Source of the DNA: Corella eumyota | Lineage: Eukaryota > Chordata > Ascidiacea > Phlebobranchia > Corellidae | Length of the DNA stretch: 64,000 bases | Assembly: GCA_963082875.1 (NCBI GenBank) | Contig: OY720102.1 | Coordinates: 1,302,001-1,366,000, forward strand | Direction of reading: 5' to 3' | Part shown: piece after piece, positions 50,579-62,633 of the stretch | Layout of the letters: each line of letters begins with the position of its first letter | Position numbering within the stretch: position 1 is the stretch's first letter | Made by a program: the position numbers and the translations under genes | Notes under the pieces: model-generated | Database searches by the model: none | What the model was told of the DNA's origin: nothing | What the model saw: only the letters and a program-made list of their open reading frames with translations

Positions 50579-51702
50579 CTACACTAAACTAGAACGTTTC
50601 TTTTTATTTGATTGCTTTGGAGGTGATAATGACATTTCTTTAAACGTTGGTTGTGACTGTGGCCTTGGCGGGGGTGAATGCTCGCTTTCCCGAGTGAATT
50701 TTCCACCACGTCCCGGGGTCAACTCGACGAAGGACGACTTGACCATGCTTGGAGGCGTGGTCGCTAGATGCGTGGGGTCGTATTCGATGGACATTTCGGA
50801 CCCGGTCGTTTCGTCCCCTGTTTCATCGCTTCCAGTTACTACAAACACGGGGAGTTTTCCCCGTTGTTTTCTGTTAAAAATTGAGAAGTAAAACTTTAGG
50901 TTCAAAAAAATAATTATTTTCTGATTTAAATAGCAAATCGTTAGAAAACTGCGTAAAAAATTTGACGCGTAAGTTATACCCATAAACTACTCAAATTAAA
51001 GTTTAATTTCACCTTGATGAAGAAGGGGAAGGGAGGGATGGACTGCTTGGTGGGCTCGGTAGATTGATTGATTTTTCCGGGCTTGGTTCCTCGATTTCCG
51101 GTGATGGTATTCCCGATGTTCTAATAAAAAAACAAAGTATTCAAGATTAGCGTTAAAAAAAAATTTCAGCGTAAATTTTTACCTTCTTCCTGATAGTTGA
51201 TCTTCTTGAATGTAATCACTCGAGTAGAACACCCCTTCTTCTTCTCTCTCGTTTTTAGGTTCTCTCTCTTCGCCCGAACTTTCGTCAAAACTAACCCGGG
51301 TTACGGCGAGAGACCGTTGACTCTTTTTGTTACCGCTGGACGATGCTGCAGCGCCGCTTTCCGTAAATTCATCACTCACAAAGGTTAGAGTCGGCGAAGT
51401 GGGAGCGGTATCATTTCGGGGGGTTTTCTTTGTGGAGTTTCGTTTTTTTTTGGGAAACCCCCCAAACGACGAAGATCTAAATATATTTATATGCAATTAA
51501 CAATCAGCTAACATTCAAGGGTACTAATTAAGCTAATTACGAACCTAGATTTGGGCGATAAAGAGGTCGATCTTTTCGATTTCGCGGTCGGGAACGAAGA
51601 AATAGAATTTCCATGCCCCAGTTGCCCTGGCGAGGATTCGAACCCTGACCTTCCGGTCCAAATACTGTCTCCATCTGTGCTTGGTGCGTACAGAAATGAC
51701 AT
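50579..51702 (-). CDS. Small Ser/Pro-rich protein gene, parent copy (function unknown)
   Basis: Four exons with matching phases give 283 residues: 51545-51702, 51183-51476, 51013-51120 and 50579-50870. The protein is of low complexity: a Ser/Lys-rich start (TAKSKRSTSLSPKS), an acidic stretch (EEREPKNEREEEGVFYSSDY), a Pro/Ser stretch (LPSPPSSPSLPSPSSS), then GKLPVFVVTGSDETGDETTG and a basic C-terminus (KQSNKKKRSSLV). No known domain recognised. The first exon's donor is GTTCGT, which is weak. First-exon changes in the degenerate copy at 9750-10895 are nearly all synonymous in this frame, which supports it. The frame stays open upstream of the ATG, so another 5' exon is possible. It sits tail to tail with the receptor array, and its end was carried along in each block duplication. 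Confidence 0.65.
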
Positions 51703-52122
51703 TCTATCGGGTTCTTGTTTGCTATTGAATCGCAGAATAACAATTTCGTTACAAATCTTTTCTATTAGCTGTATTTTACCAGGCTCACTATTTAGTACGT
51801 AACAACTTACAGTACGTAATTCTACTTAATATCAGAGATTCTTTAAGACCACGTAAATTTAAAATAATAAGAAAAGTTAGTATGGGGAAGGAAGATTTTA
51901 AAGATTTTGACCACAATTCTGTTGGTTGTTTAACAAAACCAGGTGCAAATTACACCCTAGATTACCTACTTAAGGACGATAAAGGGGGCTAAAATTAATA
52001 CCTATGGTTCGTCGTGGCCGGGATCGAAAGAGGGGACTGGAAAAGGAAACGGGAGAAGCCGGAAACCAAAGAAGTTTTAAATGGTATACGTTTACTATAA
52101 GCCTATGTTAAATAAGCCTATA
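51703..52122. other. Spacer between the small gene and the coiled-coil gene
   Basis: Holds a plus-strand open stretch (51812-51991, separate entry) and otherwise nothing recognisable. Confidence 0.4.
51812..51991 (+). CDS. Possible orphan last exon with EF-hand-like loop
   Basis: After a CTTACAG acceptor-like site, a frame of about 59 codons stays open to TAA: IRDSLRPRKFKIIRKVSMGK, then EDFKDFDHNSVGCLTKPG. The FxDFDxNxxGxLT shape resembles a degenerate EF-hand loop, and the composition looks coding. No upstream plus-strand exon is seen, so it could be a displaced fragment of another gene or chance. The parent gene's possible 5' extension overlaps it on the other strand. Confidence 0.25.
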
Positions 52123-55100
52123 TTACTTGTTATTGTCCCCGTGGCTTCCCCTTCTTAACTTTTTCATGAAAGAAGTTATTTTACTTTTATCCGACTTTTT
52201 CTGCATTGACTCCATCTCTCGCGCCATCGCGTGGATAATTTGCTTTTTCTCACTCAAATCTCGCTCCAAATCAATGATCTAAAAATAATTTCAAATACGA
52301 TAAACTTGTTAACATATGACGTCACAGTAAATCATGATTACGTCATTTTTTCAGTGAAACAGTTTTGGATTTTTTGGCAAATTTTAATCTTTGTTTTAAA
52401 ATCAAGTTATTGAATAATAGTCGAATCTGAAATTGTTTTAAAGGTGTTTCATTTATTTTAAAGTAACACAATATATTTTTCCTGGTTAGAAGTGATAAAA
52501 AGTGTTTACTTACATGTTTAAAGTGCCTACCTGCTGAACTTTTTCAGCGTTACTATGTTGCAGGTGAATATTTTTAACTTCGTTTCTTTGTTTCGATCCT
52601 TTCGAGTTGATCTGCAATTCCTGAATTGAAATGACGTCATTAAAAGAAAACTGACGTAATGTTAATGATAAATTAAAATCACGTCATTAAAAAGAAAACT
52701 GACGTAATGTTACTACTGAATTATAAAGACGTCATATAGAGTTAACTGACGTCATGTTACTACTGATCTAAAATGTTGTCATTAAAAAGAAAACTGACGT
52801 AATGTTAATGATAAATTAGAGTGACGTCATTAAAAAGAAACTGACGTAATGTTAATGATAAATTAAAATGACGTCATTAAAAAGAAAATGACGTCATGTT
52901 ATTATTAAACATTTTTACTTGAAGTAAAGTTTGCCTACAAAGTAAATTGTATTTTAGATGCTATTCTAGTTTTAAACAACCCAATACTTTCATGTCTTCT
53001 CTCAGTTTAGTAGCCTCATGCTCAGCCGTATTCCGTTGCTCCTGTAACAACTGGTTCTGATCTCTTAGCAACTCGATTTCTCGCTGTAGCGAATTGATTC
53101 GATTTTCCAACCAATTATTTCGTTCGCACACCGCGTTGTATTGCTTCTCTAATTCTCTGTGTGACGTCATAAATAGGATATAGTGACGTAATTAAAATTA
53201 AAGTATTAGTATGTTCTATTAGCAATGGTTATTACGTATGTGTACATTTAATGTTTTGAAGCTGTTTTATTAAAAATGACGTCGTCATAATTTTCTATGA
53301 CATCAAGTGTTACGTCACATGAAATTATCATGATATTATAGTAATGTCACGGTTTAAGAGTATTCAAAACTTGGACGAATTAATTTTGTTGGTATCAAGA
53401 GAACTTAATAAATAAATAACAACTTTTAGCAGCTGTCAATCAAACTCACTTGTCGAGATCCTCGGCCAATGAGAGCGAGGGGGGCGGAGTCTGTGAGGTT
53501 TTACTTGAAAGAAATGTTGAAAGTTGTTTCTCGAGCTGGGATTTGTCTTCTTTCACTTCCTCCAATTCCTTTAATAAATCCTGACTCGAGTCGTTTCTAG
53601 ATGCAAAAAGAAGTTTTATTTATGACGTCATAATACTTAATAAAATGAATTTGTGCAAAATAAATGTGATGTCATAAAACGACTATTTTGCAAGAAAACA
53701 ATTTAAAAATCAAATGTCGTCACGTTTGTTTATGACGTCATTTTTTAATTGGTAGTTGATTTATCTATTACGTCACACTTACAAGGATTCCATAATAATT
53801 GTTTTTCCCTGAAGTTCGTCGCGTTCGTTTTTCATTTTTTGAGCGAATTTTTGAGATTCGAGAAATTTCTTTTTCAGTTCCAGAAGTTGATGATTTCTGC
53901 TTTCCATTTCTAAAAAAATTTTTAGATTCGAATATGACGTAACTGACGTGATAGTAAGTTGAATGTGACGTAACTGTTGTGTTAGTTTTGATAGCCATAA
54001 GTTTAAAAGTGTCAATGCTACTGTATAAAGGCCCGTTCACGTTCTCACGTACGAAAGTTACGTAATATTTCGTAAGCGGTATACTTTTATTAGATATTTT
54101 TTATTAAAATTAAAAAAAAATCTCTAGAACTCGTGAAGTTACGTAACGCAACGCAGCGTAACGCAACGTTACCTTGTGGTGTAAACAGGCCTCAAGTCCA
54201 ACAATATTAAAAACATCAGTGTCATTTACTATTAAGTTAACTAACATAGAATTATAACCTAAGTGTATTTTACTTTTATTTTTGACCTAAAAAATGACAT
54301 TTTATTTGCATTGCAATTTATATTAAAAGGAATTAGAAGTGTATAGCAATGTTTTACCGTCGAGCGCTTTTCTTAATTCTCGCTGTAGCGATCTCATATC
54401 CTTGTGCGTCGGTTGGCTTGGTTTTGAACTGTCGCTGTCTTCTGTTGCCTACGTAAAAGCAAAAATAATTTTAGTATTTTAAAAGACTACTACGCCTTGC
54501 TCTTGTAAAAATAAAAAATTGTCGTTTATTTTTGTTTAGGCAAATGGAGTTGATATTGTACTTGATAATTTGCAAGTTTCGGAGTAAATTTAAATATAAG
54601 GTATTTAAAAAATTAGGCTTAGGAAATTATATGTTATATTTTTTTAGTTTGTAATATTTAAAACAATTTAAGGATTTTCAATCTTACAATTCCATTGTTA
54701 TCAAGCTGCTCCTTTAACGCATCAATGACCCCTTCTTGCGTCGACCTAACGGCGTTAAACTCGTTTATTTTTGTCCGCAAGTTGGCATTCTCGTCCTGTA
54801 AACGTTCTAGTTGGTTGGCTTGGCTTCTCAACTCAAAGGTAATATGCTCAGTGTTGTTCTCAAATGAATTATTACTAAAAAAAGGTTGTTTGAATATGAA
54901 TGACACCAAGTTAGTATTTTTTTTAAAACAGATATTAATAAGACTAGTAGCGTGCCCGCTATTTGAACCGGCCTTTTGTCCATTTTCTTATTACTATAAA
55001 CTTGTCAGTTATTATATGGCTTTAATAAATACTTGCCCCTTATAATTCACCTGTGCACCACAAACAGGATTTTTAAAGAGATATTTGACATTTATATGTT

Positions 55101-58100
55101 TTGTTTACAGCATCCTAAAGGTTCTTGTTAATTTTAATTTTGGGTTCACTCTAAGATTGGCATTCTGACCTTGTTTTTTTTCTTCATCAGTTACTCCGAC
55201 CCAGTCTCGAGTTGCCTGTGGCAGTTTGGGATATTATAGATTATAATTGCCCGGTAATTATGCTGCTGATTAAGTACTGGCTCAGCAGGAGTTCATACCG
55301 TTTATAGCGCCTTACTCAAGGGCGTTACAGCATGAGATCAGTGGGCAAGTGTTCTTACCACTACATCACGCTGCCAGTAACCTTGTTTATAGGTATAATG
55401 CGCTTTTACAACTAGGTGTAGTACAAAATATAAGTTCTCATTACCTTCTTGCTTCTTTCATTAATTTTTCATTCTGTAGTTTCATATTTGAAGCTTCCAG
55501 GGCGGAGATTCTATCCTGCGACCTCTGCTTTGCATTCTCTTTTATCGTAAGTTTGCTCTCTAACACCATCTCGCGGTGCTTGCCTTCTTCGATTTTTTGT
55601 TTTAATCTTAAGACTTTAGCTAAGGAAATAAAAAAAGACAAGTAACTAAGGTCCAAAAATGTGCAAATGAAAAAATAAAAAATTGCTTTATTTGTTAATT
55701 AGTAATTCATTTAATAAATTTACCTTTTTCTTCTCTAGTCTCGTTTAAACTTGTCATCGTATTTTGACTTTCCAAATCTTGGACTTTATCTTTCATTCTC
55801 ATCTCGTACTGACGTGTCTGCATATCAAATTTAGTGACGTCATGTTGGTGTTTACGCTCGGTTGAGTTTAATTGACCACGTGTCGTTTCCAATTCCTAGA
55901 GAAAATACAAAATCTGAATAAAATGACTTTTTACCAAGTTAAAAAAAAAGTTTTATTTTTCGGTTAAAAGGCGTTTTGGGGCAAATGTTTTTCGGTTATA
56001 TGTAATCTCTTTGTCTTAACTTACTTGTTTAAGCAACGCCAATTCTTCTGCTAACAATTTGTTGATTGTTTTTGTTTGTGTGACGTCACTTTCCTGAGGA
56101 ATCTAAAGTGACAATTTATAAATATCAGAATTTTCTTGAGTTTTCGTTTAAGGGATTTATAATTTTAATTTACCGGAGATTTTGTGAAACTTTGGTTAAA
56201 ACTCTTGTTCCGTTCCGACTCGTTGAGCTTAGATTTTGTTAGTCTCAACTCAGCCTCAAGTTTTTCGACTTGGGAGTTTAGCAAACTTTCGCGAGAGTTT
56301 AATTTCGAGGGCTGCAAAATTGAAAATTGTAAAAAAAATTTAAAATTTTGCGATCAAAGTTATTTTATAACTTAAACAAATGCATTTAAAAAAATCTAAA
56401 AAGACGTTGTGACGTCACTTTAAAATCACTCTGACGTCATAAATACGCACCGATTTAGCGAGAATATCTCTCTGCATCTCTAACACCGTAATCATTTGTT
56501 GATTTTCAGCACATTCTGTGCTTAGTTTTTTGTTGTCAATTTTTAGTTGGTTGAGTTCTTCCTCAGTTGCTGTTATCTCTGTCAACTAAACGAAATATTT
56601 AATTATTTTTTGTCTATATATTCTTATAACAGGTCGCTAATATGTAAGCCTATAACGTTGTAGATGGTTAATTGTATATGCTTAGTAAAGGTTTGTGATA
56701 TGTAATTACAATTTTAGTTGAAATGTGGACTTAAATTTTAAAGTTTATTTTAAAAATGCACAGGCAAATTTGTAAAACAGTATTTTAAATGTTGTTGCAT
56801 TCATATTGTTTAAAGCACCTTACTTAAGTCCGCTACAGCATGAAATCACTGGGGTTCGAACCCAGGACCTTATGCAGTGTAAAAACTGTACATACCACTA
56901 CACTACGCATATTATTTTAGGCCCCTTTTTAACATATTTTAAGCGTTATTAATTTCAACTTAGTTACCTGCATTTGCATTGTTCTACATTCTGCTTCCAA
57001 TAAAACATTTTTCTCTTCCGTTTCCCTTCGTTTGAGGGCGCCATTTTGGATCTCGTCGTCTTTATCCTCTATCATTGACGTCAGTTTCGCACACGTCTGC
57101 CTCCAGTGTTCAAATTTCACCTTAGAATGATCCATACTTGAGTCTAACATATCCTGAACGCTTACAAGTTGCTATACAATAAAACAAAAAAAATTAAAGT
57201 TAATATTTGCCTTTATTTACGTCATAAACGGGTGGATTATGAGTAAATTAAGGTTTCATGTTTTTGTCTTACCGTTTCTGCGTCTTTTAGTCTCGTAGAA
57301 ATGGTTTTATTTTCTTTTTGAACCTCGGTTAAGTCTTTATTTAACTTTTCTGTTTCTTGGTCGTGGTGTTCTCGCAACTTCTTTAATTCTTTTTCAGTGA
57401 CCGTTAATTTCTAGACGAAAGGATAACTTGTTATTATCTTTAAATTGCATGTATTACAATGTATTACCGGCAGCGTGGTGTAGTGGTAAGAACCTGCTGA
57501 GACAGCACTTAATCAGTAGCATTATTATCGGGCAATTATAATCTATAACATCCTAAACTGCCAAAGTCAACTCAAGACTGGGTCGGAGTAACTGATGTTA
57601 CTCTATGTTTAGGTCGCGCATTCGACCTTCCCACATCGCGGATAAAAATATATACAAAAAAAAATGTGTACAACTGTCTATTTTCTTTTAAATACTGAAG
57701 TTAAAATTTATTTTTTTTCCAAGCTACTTTTTTAGTAATTTTTATTTGAAAAAATTTAGATGAACCTTTATAGTCAAGTACTTACTTCTGTTACATCGTT
57801 TTTCTCTCGACTTAGTTGTGATTTTTGCGCTTCTAACAGCGATATTTGTTTATCATCGATTAAATGAGTCGATTCTAAATCTTTTATTTTCATCGTTAAC
57901 TCGTCCGTCAGTGGGCGCAGTTTTTGCACTTCAGCGGTTAAATCTTTGCAGTGCTAAAACATGCAAAAATCAACTTAAATATTAGGTAAGTTATTTTAGT
58001 TTTTACTTAAAACTTAAATTGTAAATTGGTCTATTTTATATCAGTTTAAACTCTTTGCTTTTCGGCCTAAAAAGAAATGTTCCCTAAAAAACTGTCTAAC

Positions 58101-61090
58101 TTGGTCTACAGTTTATTAAAAATATTCCAAAAATAAGTCAGTCTAGCTATATACATGTAATACAGTATACTAACACCTTATGGTATAATACTTACCAATC
58201 TACTATCTTTTAATTTTGATGCATTTATCGAATTTTCTTCAGATATTTTTGCTAGTTCGAGTCTTGTTCTTGCCATCTCTCCGTGAAGTTCAGTTAAATT
58301 GTCATCGCATTCCATTTTCGCCTGTTATGACGTCATAAAGTTGTTATCACATCACAAACTAAAAAATTGTAAAATCAAATCTTAAATTTTTTTGTAAATT
58401 TTACCCGTTTGATTTCTTGATTAATTTCTTTAATTGAACGAATTGTTTTCTCCATCTCTAAGTTATATTTTACAGCTCGGTCTCTCTCTGCTATAACCTC
58501 ACCGTGGTTGGATCTTAAATCTTTTAAATCCTTCACCAGTTTTGCAACTTTGTTTCGAAATATTTGATTTTCCTGTTTGGATCGTTTAAAACAATATTTT
58601 TACTGGATCTTGAAATATATATTTTTATCGTCTTTGTATAAATAAAATTTCAACACAATTCTTGTTTTTATTTAGGTAAAATTGACTTTCTTTTAATATT
58701 TATTTTATTCATATAATTTTGTTTGGCCTAAATTGGGGAATTACCTCTTGGGAGATCCCCAATTCATGTATAGTTTTATCGCATCTATGTGAGACGTCGC
58801 TTAAATCGGACTGGCATCTCGTTAATCGGTGTCCTAGGTCGGTGTTTCGGTTTATAAGCGCCTGATCGGTATTAATATATATTTGTTAGTTTAATAAAGT
58901 TAGGTGGGTTAAGTTAAGTTATGTTAAAATTACAAAAATGGCTTACGAAATTATTAATAAATAATCCTTATTTAAATATTTACAAAAAAAAGATAAAAAT
59001 TTACAAAAATCTTTTTTATGCCCAAATAAAAATTGATATTAAATATGATTTAATAACCACCCTGACAATTTCGCCCCCATTTTTCACCTGTTGGGCTTTT
59101 TGATTTTTTTCTAGTTCACTGAACGCGTGATTTTTTTCTTTCTCCAACAATTCACATTTTTGTTTTAAAACTCCGAGTCTGTCTTTGATCGAAATTAATT
59201 CGTTGTTGGTGCTGGTTTGAAGCTTGAATTAAAAAAAAAAGAAAAAAGTCAGGTTTTTAAAAATGACGTTTTATATCGATCAATGACGTCACAAAACTTA
59301 TTATGTAGGAAAAAATAAAAATTGTAACGTCATATCCTATCAATGACGTTAGAGTAATAATTAACAAAAAGAAACAATTGTGACGTCATAAGCCACCAGT
59401 GACGTCAAAAAAAAGAAAAAATAATTTACTTCTGCAAAGTTTTTCTTTTCTTCTGTGACGTCATCAATGGTTTTATGCAAATGTTCCAAGGTCACGTGAT
59501 GTTGTTCTTTGTCGGCCAGCATAAGGTCAAGTTGACATCTTATTCGGTTCGTTTCTCGATTCGATTCCTCGATCCTAAATGACGTCACAATAAAAAATAC
59601 TTCACTTTTTAACGTCGTATTTATTTAAAAATGACGTTACAAACTTTATCAATGACGTCACATTTCTTAAATATGACGTCACATTTTGTATGCATGACGT
59701 CATTATTTTATCAAAGACGTGATATTTTTAAATATAACGTCACATTTTATAAGCATGACTTCAGTTTTCGATTAATGGCGTCACAATAGCAAATATAGCG
59801 TCACATTTATAAACATGACGTCATTGTTCGATCTATGATGTCACTTACTTTCTTCGGAGTATTTCTCGATCTTCGGCATCCTGGCGAGATTTGTTAATGA
59901 AGTTGTTTCGATCCTTTTGCAGGAATTGAGTTTTTGTATCGAGTTCTTGTTGGACTTGCTGTAGAAGTCGAACTGTGGCTCGACTCTCGTTCAAATCCAT
60001 CTCACTCGATCTTATTCGCTCGTTTTGAAGCTGAGTTTAAAAAAATATGAACGTTAGAATTAGTTGTAACTTTTATGAACCATATTTGTTTTTTTTTTGG
60101 TATTACTTTTTGTCGGATTGTGGTGCTACTTTAGATACGGTTTCAATACCACTTTTGGTACGGTTTCAGTCCCGTTTTAGGTACCCCTATTTGTTCCGTT
60201 ATCATTACCACCTATGGTTATTTTTCGGTCTTTAGTGCCGTTTTTCACACTATTTTAAGCCCTGTTTTAGCACCATTTTAGGTTCTGTTTTTGGTACTGT
60301 TTGAAATCAATACAAAAAAATATTTATATTTTTTAACCTATTTTTCGTAAGTACCTCCATTGTCTTTTGAGCGTCCGATAATTTGTTTAACAAAATTTCT
60401 CTTCTTGATTCGCTGTCTCCCAGAGCATCTTGGAAGTTGTTTCGTTCAATTTCAATTAACCTCGGAGGAGTGCGAGTAGGTGAAGGACTAGAAAAAAAGT
60501 TTAAATATTTCTTATAATCTTAAGTTTGATTTAAAAGATTAATGTGCTTATTTTCAAAAAATAGGTACCCCAATAACTACGTAGAAATTTTTTTAAAAGA
60601 TTTATCTAACCTTCTTAAAATTCTTCTAACTGGTGATGCAGAACGCGATCTAATTGGAGAAGGAGAACGCCTTCTAATTGGTGTAAAATAAGCGGCATTT
60701 CGTTCACTAGACCGTGACCAACGTTGGTTCTGAAAAAATAAAAAAATAAAAATAGTTTCTTTTGCAAAATATTTTTAGTAGTTTTAAGCAGTTTTTAGCT
60801 TTTTATTGTTACCCTAAGTTCACTTTGTTGTCGATAAGTTTCATCCAGAACTTGCATCGCTCTTCTTACGGCGACTGATGGCGTGGAAGTCCGACTGCGA
60901 GAGGGAGCTAGAATCTCTCTAAAAAATAAAAAAGAAAAGTTTTAACTTATGTGTGTATCAAACCAACAACGTAAATATATCATTTAAAATAAAAAATACT
61001 TCACTAACCTCGTTTCGTCGAAGTCTGACTGGTATCTGTCTTGTATTCCATTTCTGTAGTCCGCGTTATAATCTCTATACCCATTCATTT
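52123..61090 (-). CDS. Long coiled-coil protein, 25 coding exons (rootletin-like, unnamed)
   Basis: From ATG at 61088 to TAA at 52123, 25 exons give 1161 residues, all phases consistent: 61009-61090, 60813-60918, 60611-60729, 60355-60487, 59849-60030, 59430-59574, 59088-59222, 58745-58861, 58405-58572, 58196-58321, 57786-57953, 57273-57410, 56968-57171, 56451-56585, 56174-56311, 56025-56102, 55724-55895, 55445-55619, 54688-54874, 54358-54448, 53783-53909, 53450-53596, 52988-53156, 52531-52620, 52123-52278. After an Arg/Ser-rich head (RRRSPSPIRSRSASPVRR, about residues 78-95) nearly all is heptad-like Glu/Lys/Leu coiled coil with many exons of whole-codon length; the end is basic (ITSFMKKLRRGSHGDNNK). 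Such proteins are usually centrosomal or ciliary scaffolds. I do not recognise the orthologue. TTCAG lies two bases before the ATG, so a 5' exon or spliced leader joins there. Confidence 0.85.
52625..52910. repeat. Tandem repeat with TGACGTCA, unit about 48-50 bp
   Basis: Five or six units of the form ATGACGTCATTAAAAAGAAA, then CTGACGTAATGTTAATGATA, inside an intron of the coiled-coil gene. Units differ by small changes (one has ATAAAGACGTCATATAGAG). The flanking exons end at 52620 and start at 52988. Confidence 0.75.
55185..55380 (-). mobile_element. tRNA-derived SINE in an intron of the coiled-coil gene
   Basis: The reverse complement of the SINE at 47040: GGCAGCGTGATGTAGTGGTA head, CCACTGATCTCATGCTGTAA, CTCCTGCTGAGCCAGTACTT, GGGCAATTATAATC and CTCGAGACTGGGTCGGAGTA. 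Inserted between exons 55445-55619 and 54688-54874. Confidence 0.75.
56795..56912 (-). mobile_element. SINE head fragment (tRNA-like part)
   Basis: On the minus strand: GCGTAGTGTAGTGGTATGTA (A-box-like), then GGTCCTGGGTTCGAACCCCA (B box GGTTCGAACCC), then CATGCTGTAGCGGACTTAAG. Only the head of the SINE family is present. It shows that the family head is tRNA-derived. Confidence 0.65.
57468..57662 (+). mobile_element. SINE, internally deleted
   Basis: Starts GGCAGCGTGGTGTAGTGGTA, then jumps to CCTGCTGAGACAGCACTTAA, so the B-box region is missing. It ends CCCACATCGCGGATAAAAAT plus an A run. In an intron of the coiled-coil gene, in opposite orientation to it. Confidence 0.7.
59580..59845. repeat. 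Tandem repeat of ATGACGTCA units in an intron
   Basis: About seven to eight units of 35-45 bp, each with (A)TGACGTCA or a one-base variant followed by CATTTT/ATTTAT-rich spacers. It lies between coding exons 59849-60030 and 59430-59574 of the coiled-coil gene. A second looser run lies at 59260-59410. Confidence 0.65.
60095..60310. repeat. Degenerate short repeat (GGTACGGTTTCA-like) in an intron
   Basis: Repeats of a 12-20 base theme (GATACGGTTTCAATACCACT, GGTACGGTTTCAGTCCCGTT, GGTTCTGTTTTTGGTACTGT) without open frame. Confidence 0.5.
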
Positions 61091-62633
61091 CTGAATTAAA
61101 AAGTAGAACATATTTTAAAATTTACTTTGATACGGAATGTTGCAATTAACCTACTCAAAGATCGAAAGCAATCCCTTATTAGAACATTATAAAAATAAGC
61201 ACCAGTAATAAAATATTTAACTAAACTAAAATAGTAAGAGGGAATAGCTCTTGACATGGCTTCTTAATTTTAGAAAGTAAAGATAAGTGTCTTAAAAAAT
61301 AAAAAACGAAATTTGTGTATTTTGCAGTTTAAGTCATCGTTACTACACCAAGTTATGTATGACGAAGTAGCCACTTTATTATGACGTAACAATGGAAAAC
61401 AATTCCGATGGCTCTTAATGTCGCGCGGCCTATTCAAAAGGTCGCTAACCTATCTATTAATATTGATTGTAAATTACATTATCTTAACCCAAGGTTAAGC
61501 TTATACGTTTATGATTCTTTGCTAGTTATATTGTTTAAGTTAACTTTTAGTGTTTGCGAAAATCCATACTTGTCTTTTACATTAAAATATTTGGTCTATT
61601 TTTTAAGAATCTTACCTGAATTGATCTGTAAGGACCGGCGAAAATTCTTGTAAATTTAAGTTGTATCGCTTAATCTTGTGGTTATCTTCACCTCCGTAAT
61701 GTTTTGTAATATAAATATAACTTAACTGTTAATGTTTTTTTTCACTTTAACACATTTTTTGCTCTTTCATTAAATTTGTTTAAATTTTTATTTATAGTCC
61801 CATCGTTTAAAGTTTCATATCAAAAACAAAAACTTAACTAAATTGTTAATAAAATATTTAGTTCTTTTTCAAGCCTATTTTTCTGCTCCAAAAACTTGTA
61901 ATTTTAAGTTAACCCTTGATTAGACTGACTCTTAACTGATCGTTGTATACTCACCGCTTTATTTCAAAAACAACGGCTACTTCTGGTTACTAGAAACAAT
62001 TTCTAATTTAGTTGTAACTTAATATCAAGTGAACAACTAACTTGCGTGGTTATCTAGTCGATAGATCAGATGACACGACAAGTCTAAGCCAGTCTTTGCG
62101 TAGTTCTATTGGTTATTTATGGTATTTTATAGTAATTAACTATAGCTTAGGCTTTTCTTATGTAATATTGCCGTTTTAACAGTAGAACGATTTTGAATTT
62201 TTTTTAAATTATTGGAAATAATAATATTATGTTTTAACTTTGTTTATTAAACCCAAAAATTATTTGCTGCAGAATGTATTCTTTTAAAATATGTATGTAA
62301 ACTTTTTTATTGAAATGGGGACAAACCATTTATATTTTTTTGTGTACATTGTACATGAACAGGAGTGAGAATAATCTCCACGGACTCGATGCAAAAATTT
62401 TAATTTTTCGTTTATGATTATTTTTAGTCCCAAAAAACAAACGATTTAGAATGTAACAACATTAATATTCGCTGCATATTTTGGCTAAGATTTTAATTTT
62501 AATAGGTATTAACATATTTGTAACTTTATTTTATATCCTAGGCCTTGTTTTTTAAGTAAATTTGGATAAGTTGGTGACTGAAAATAAAACATGATTTTTA
62601 AAGTTTGTTTTTGACCAAAAATTTATAAAAAAA
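61091..62633. promoter_or_regulatory. Shared upstream region of two head-to-head genes
   Basis: A 1.5-kb AT-rich region between the start of the coiled-coil gene and the MARCH-like gene. No convincing coding exon. The 5' non-coding exons and promoters of both genes should lie here. One TATGACGTAACA site near 61380. Confidence 0.35.

Noticed and set aside
51551-51802. Plus-strand frame over exon 1 of the small gene
   Set aside because: It also looks coding, but differences from the copy at 10740 change its amino acids while being silent on the minus strand.
55349-55645. Plus-strand frames opposite coiled-coil exons (also 54695-55045, 56184-56375)
   Set aside because: Antisense to exons with correct splice borders on the minus strand, partly over a SINE.
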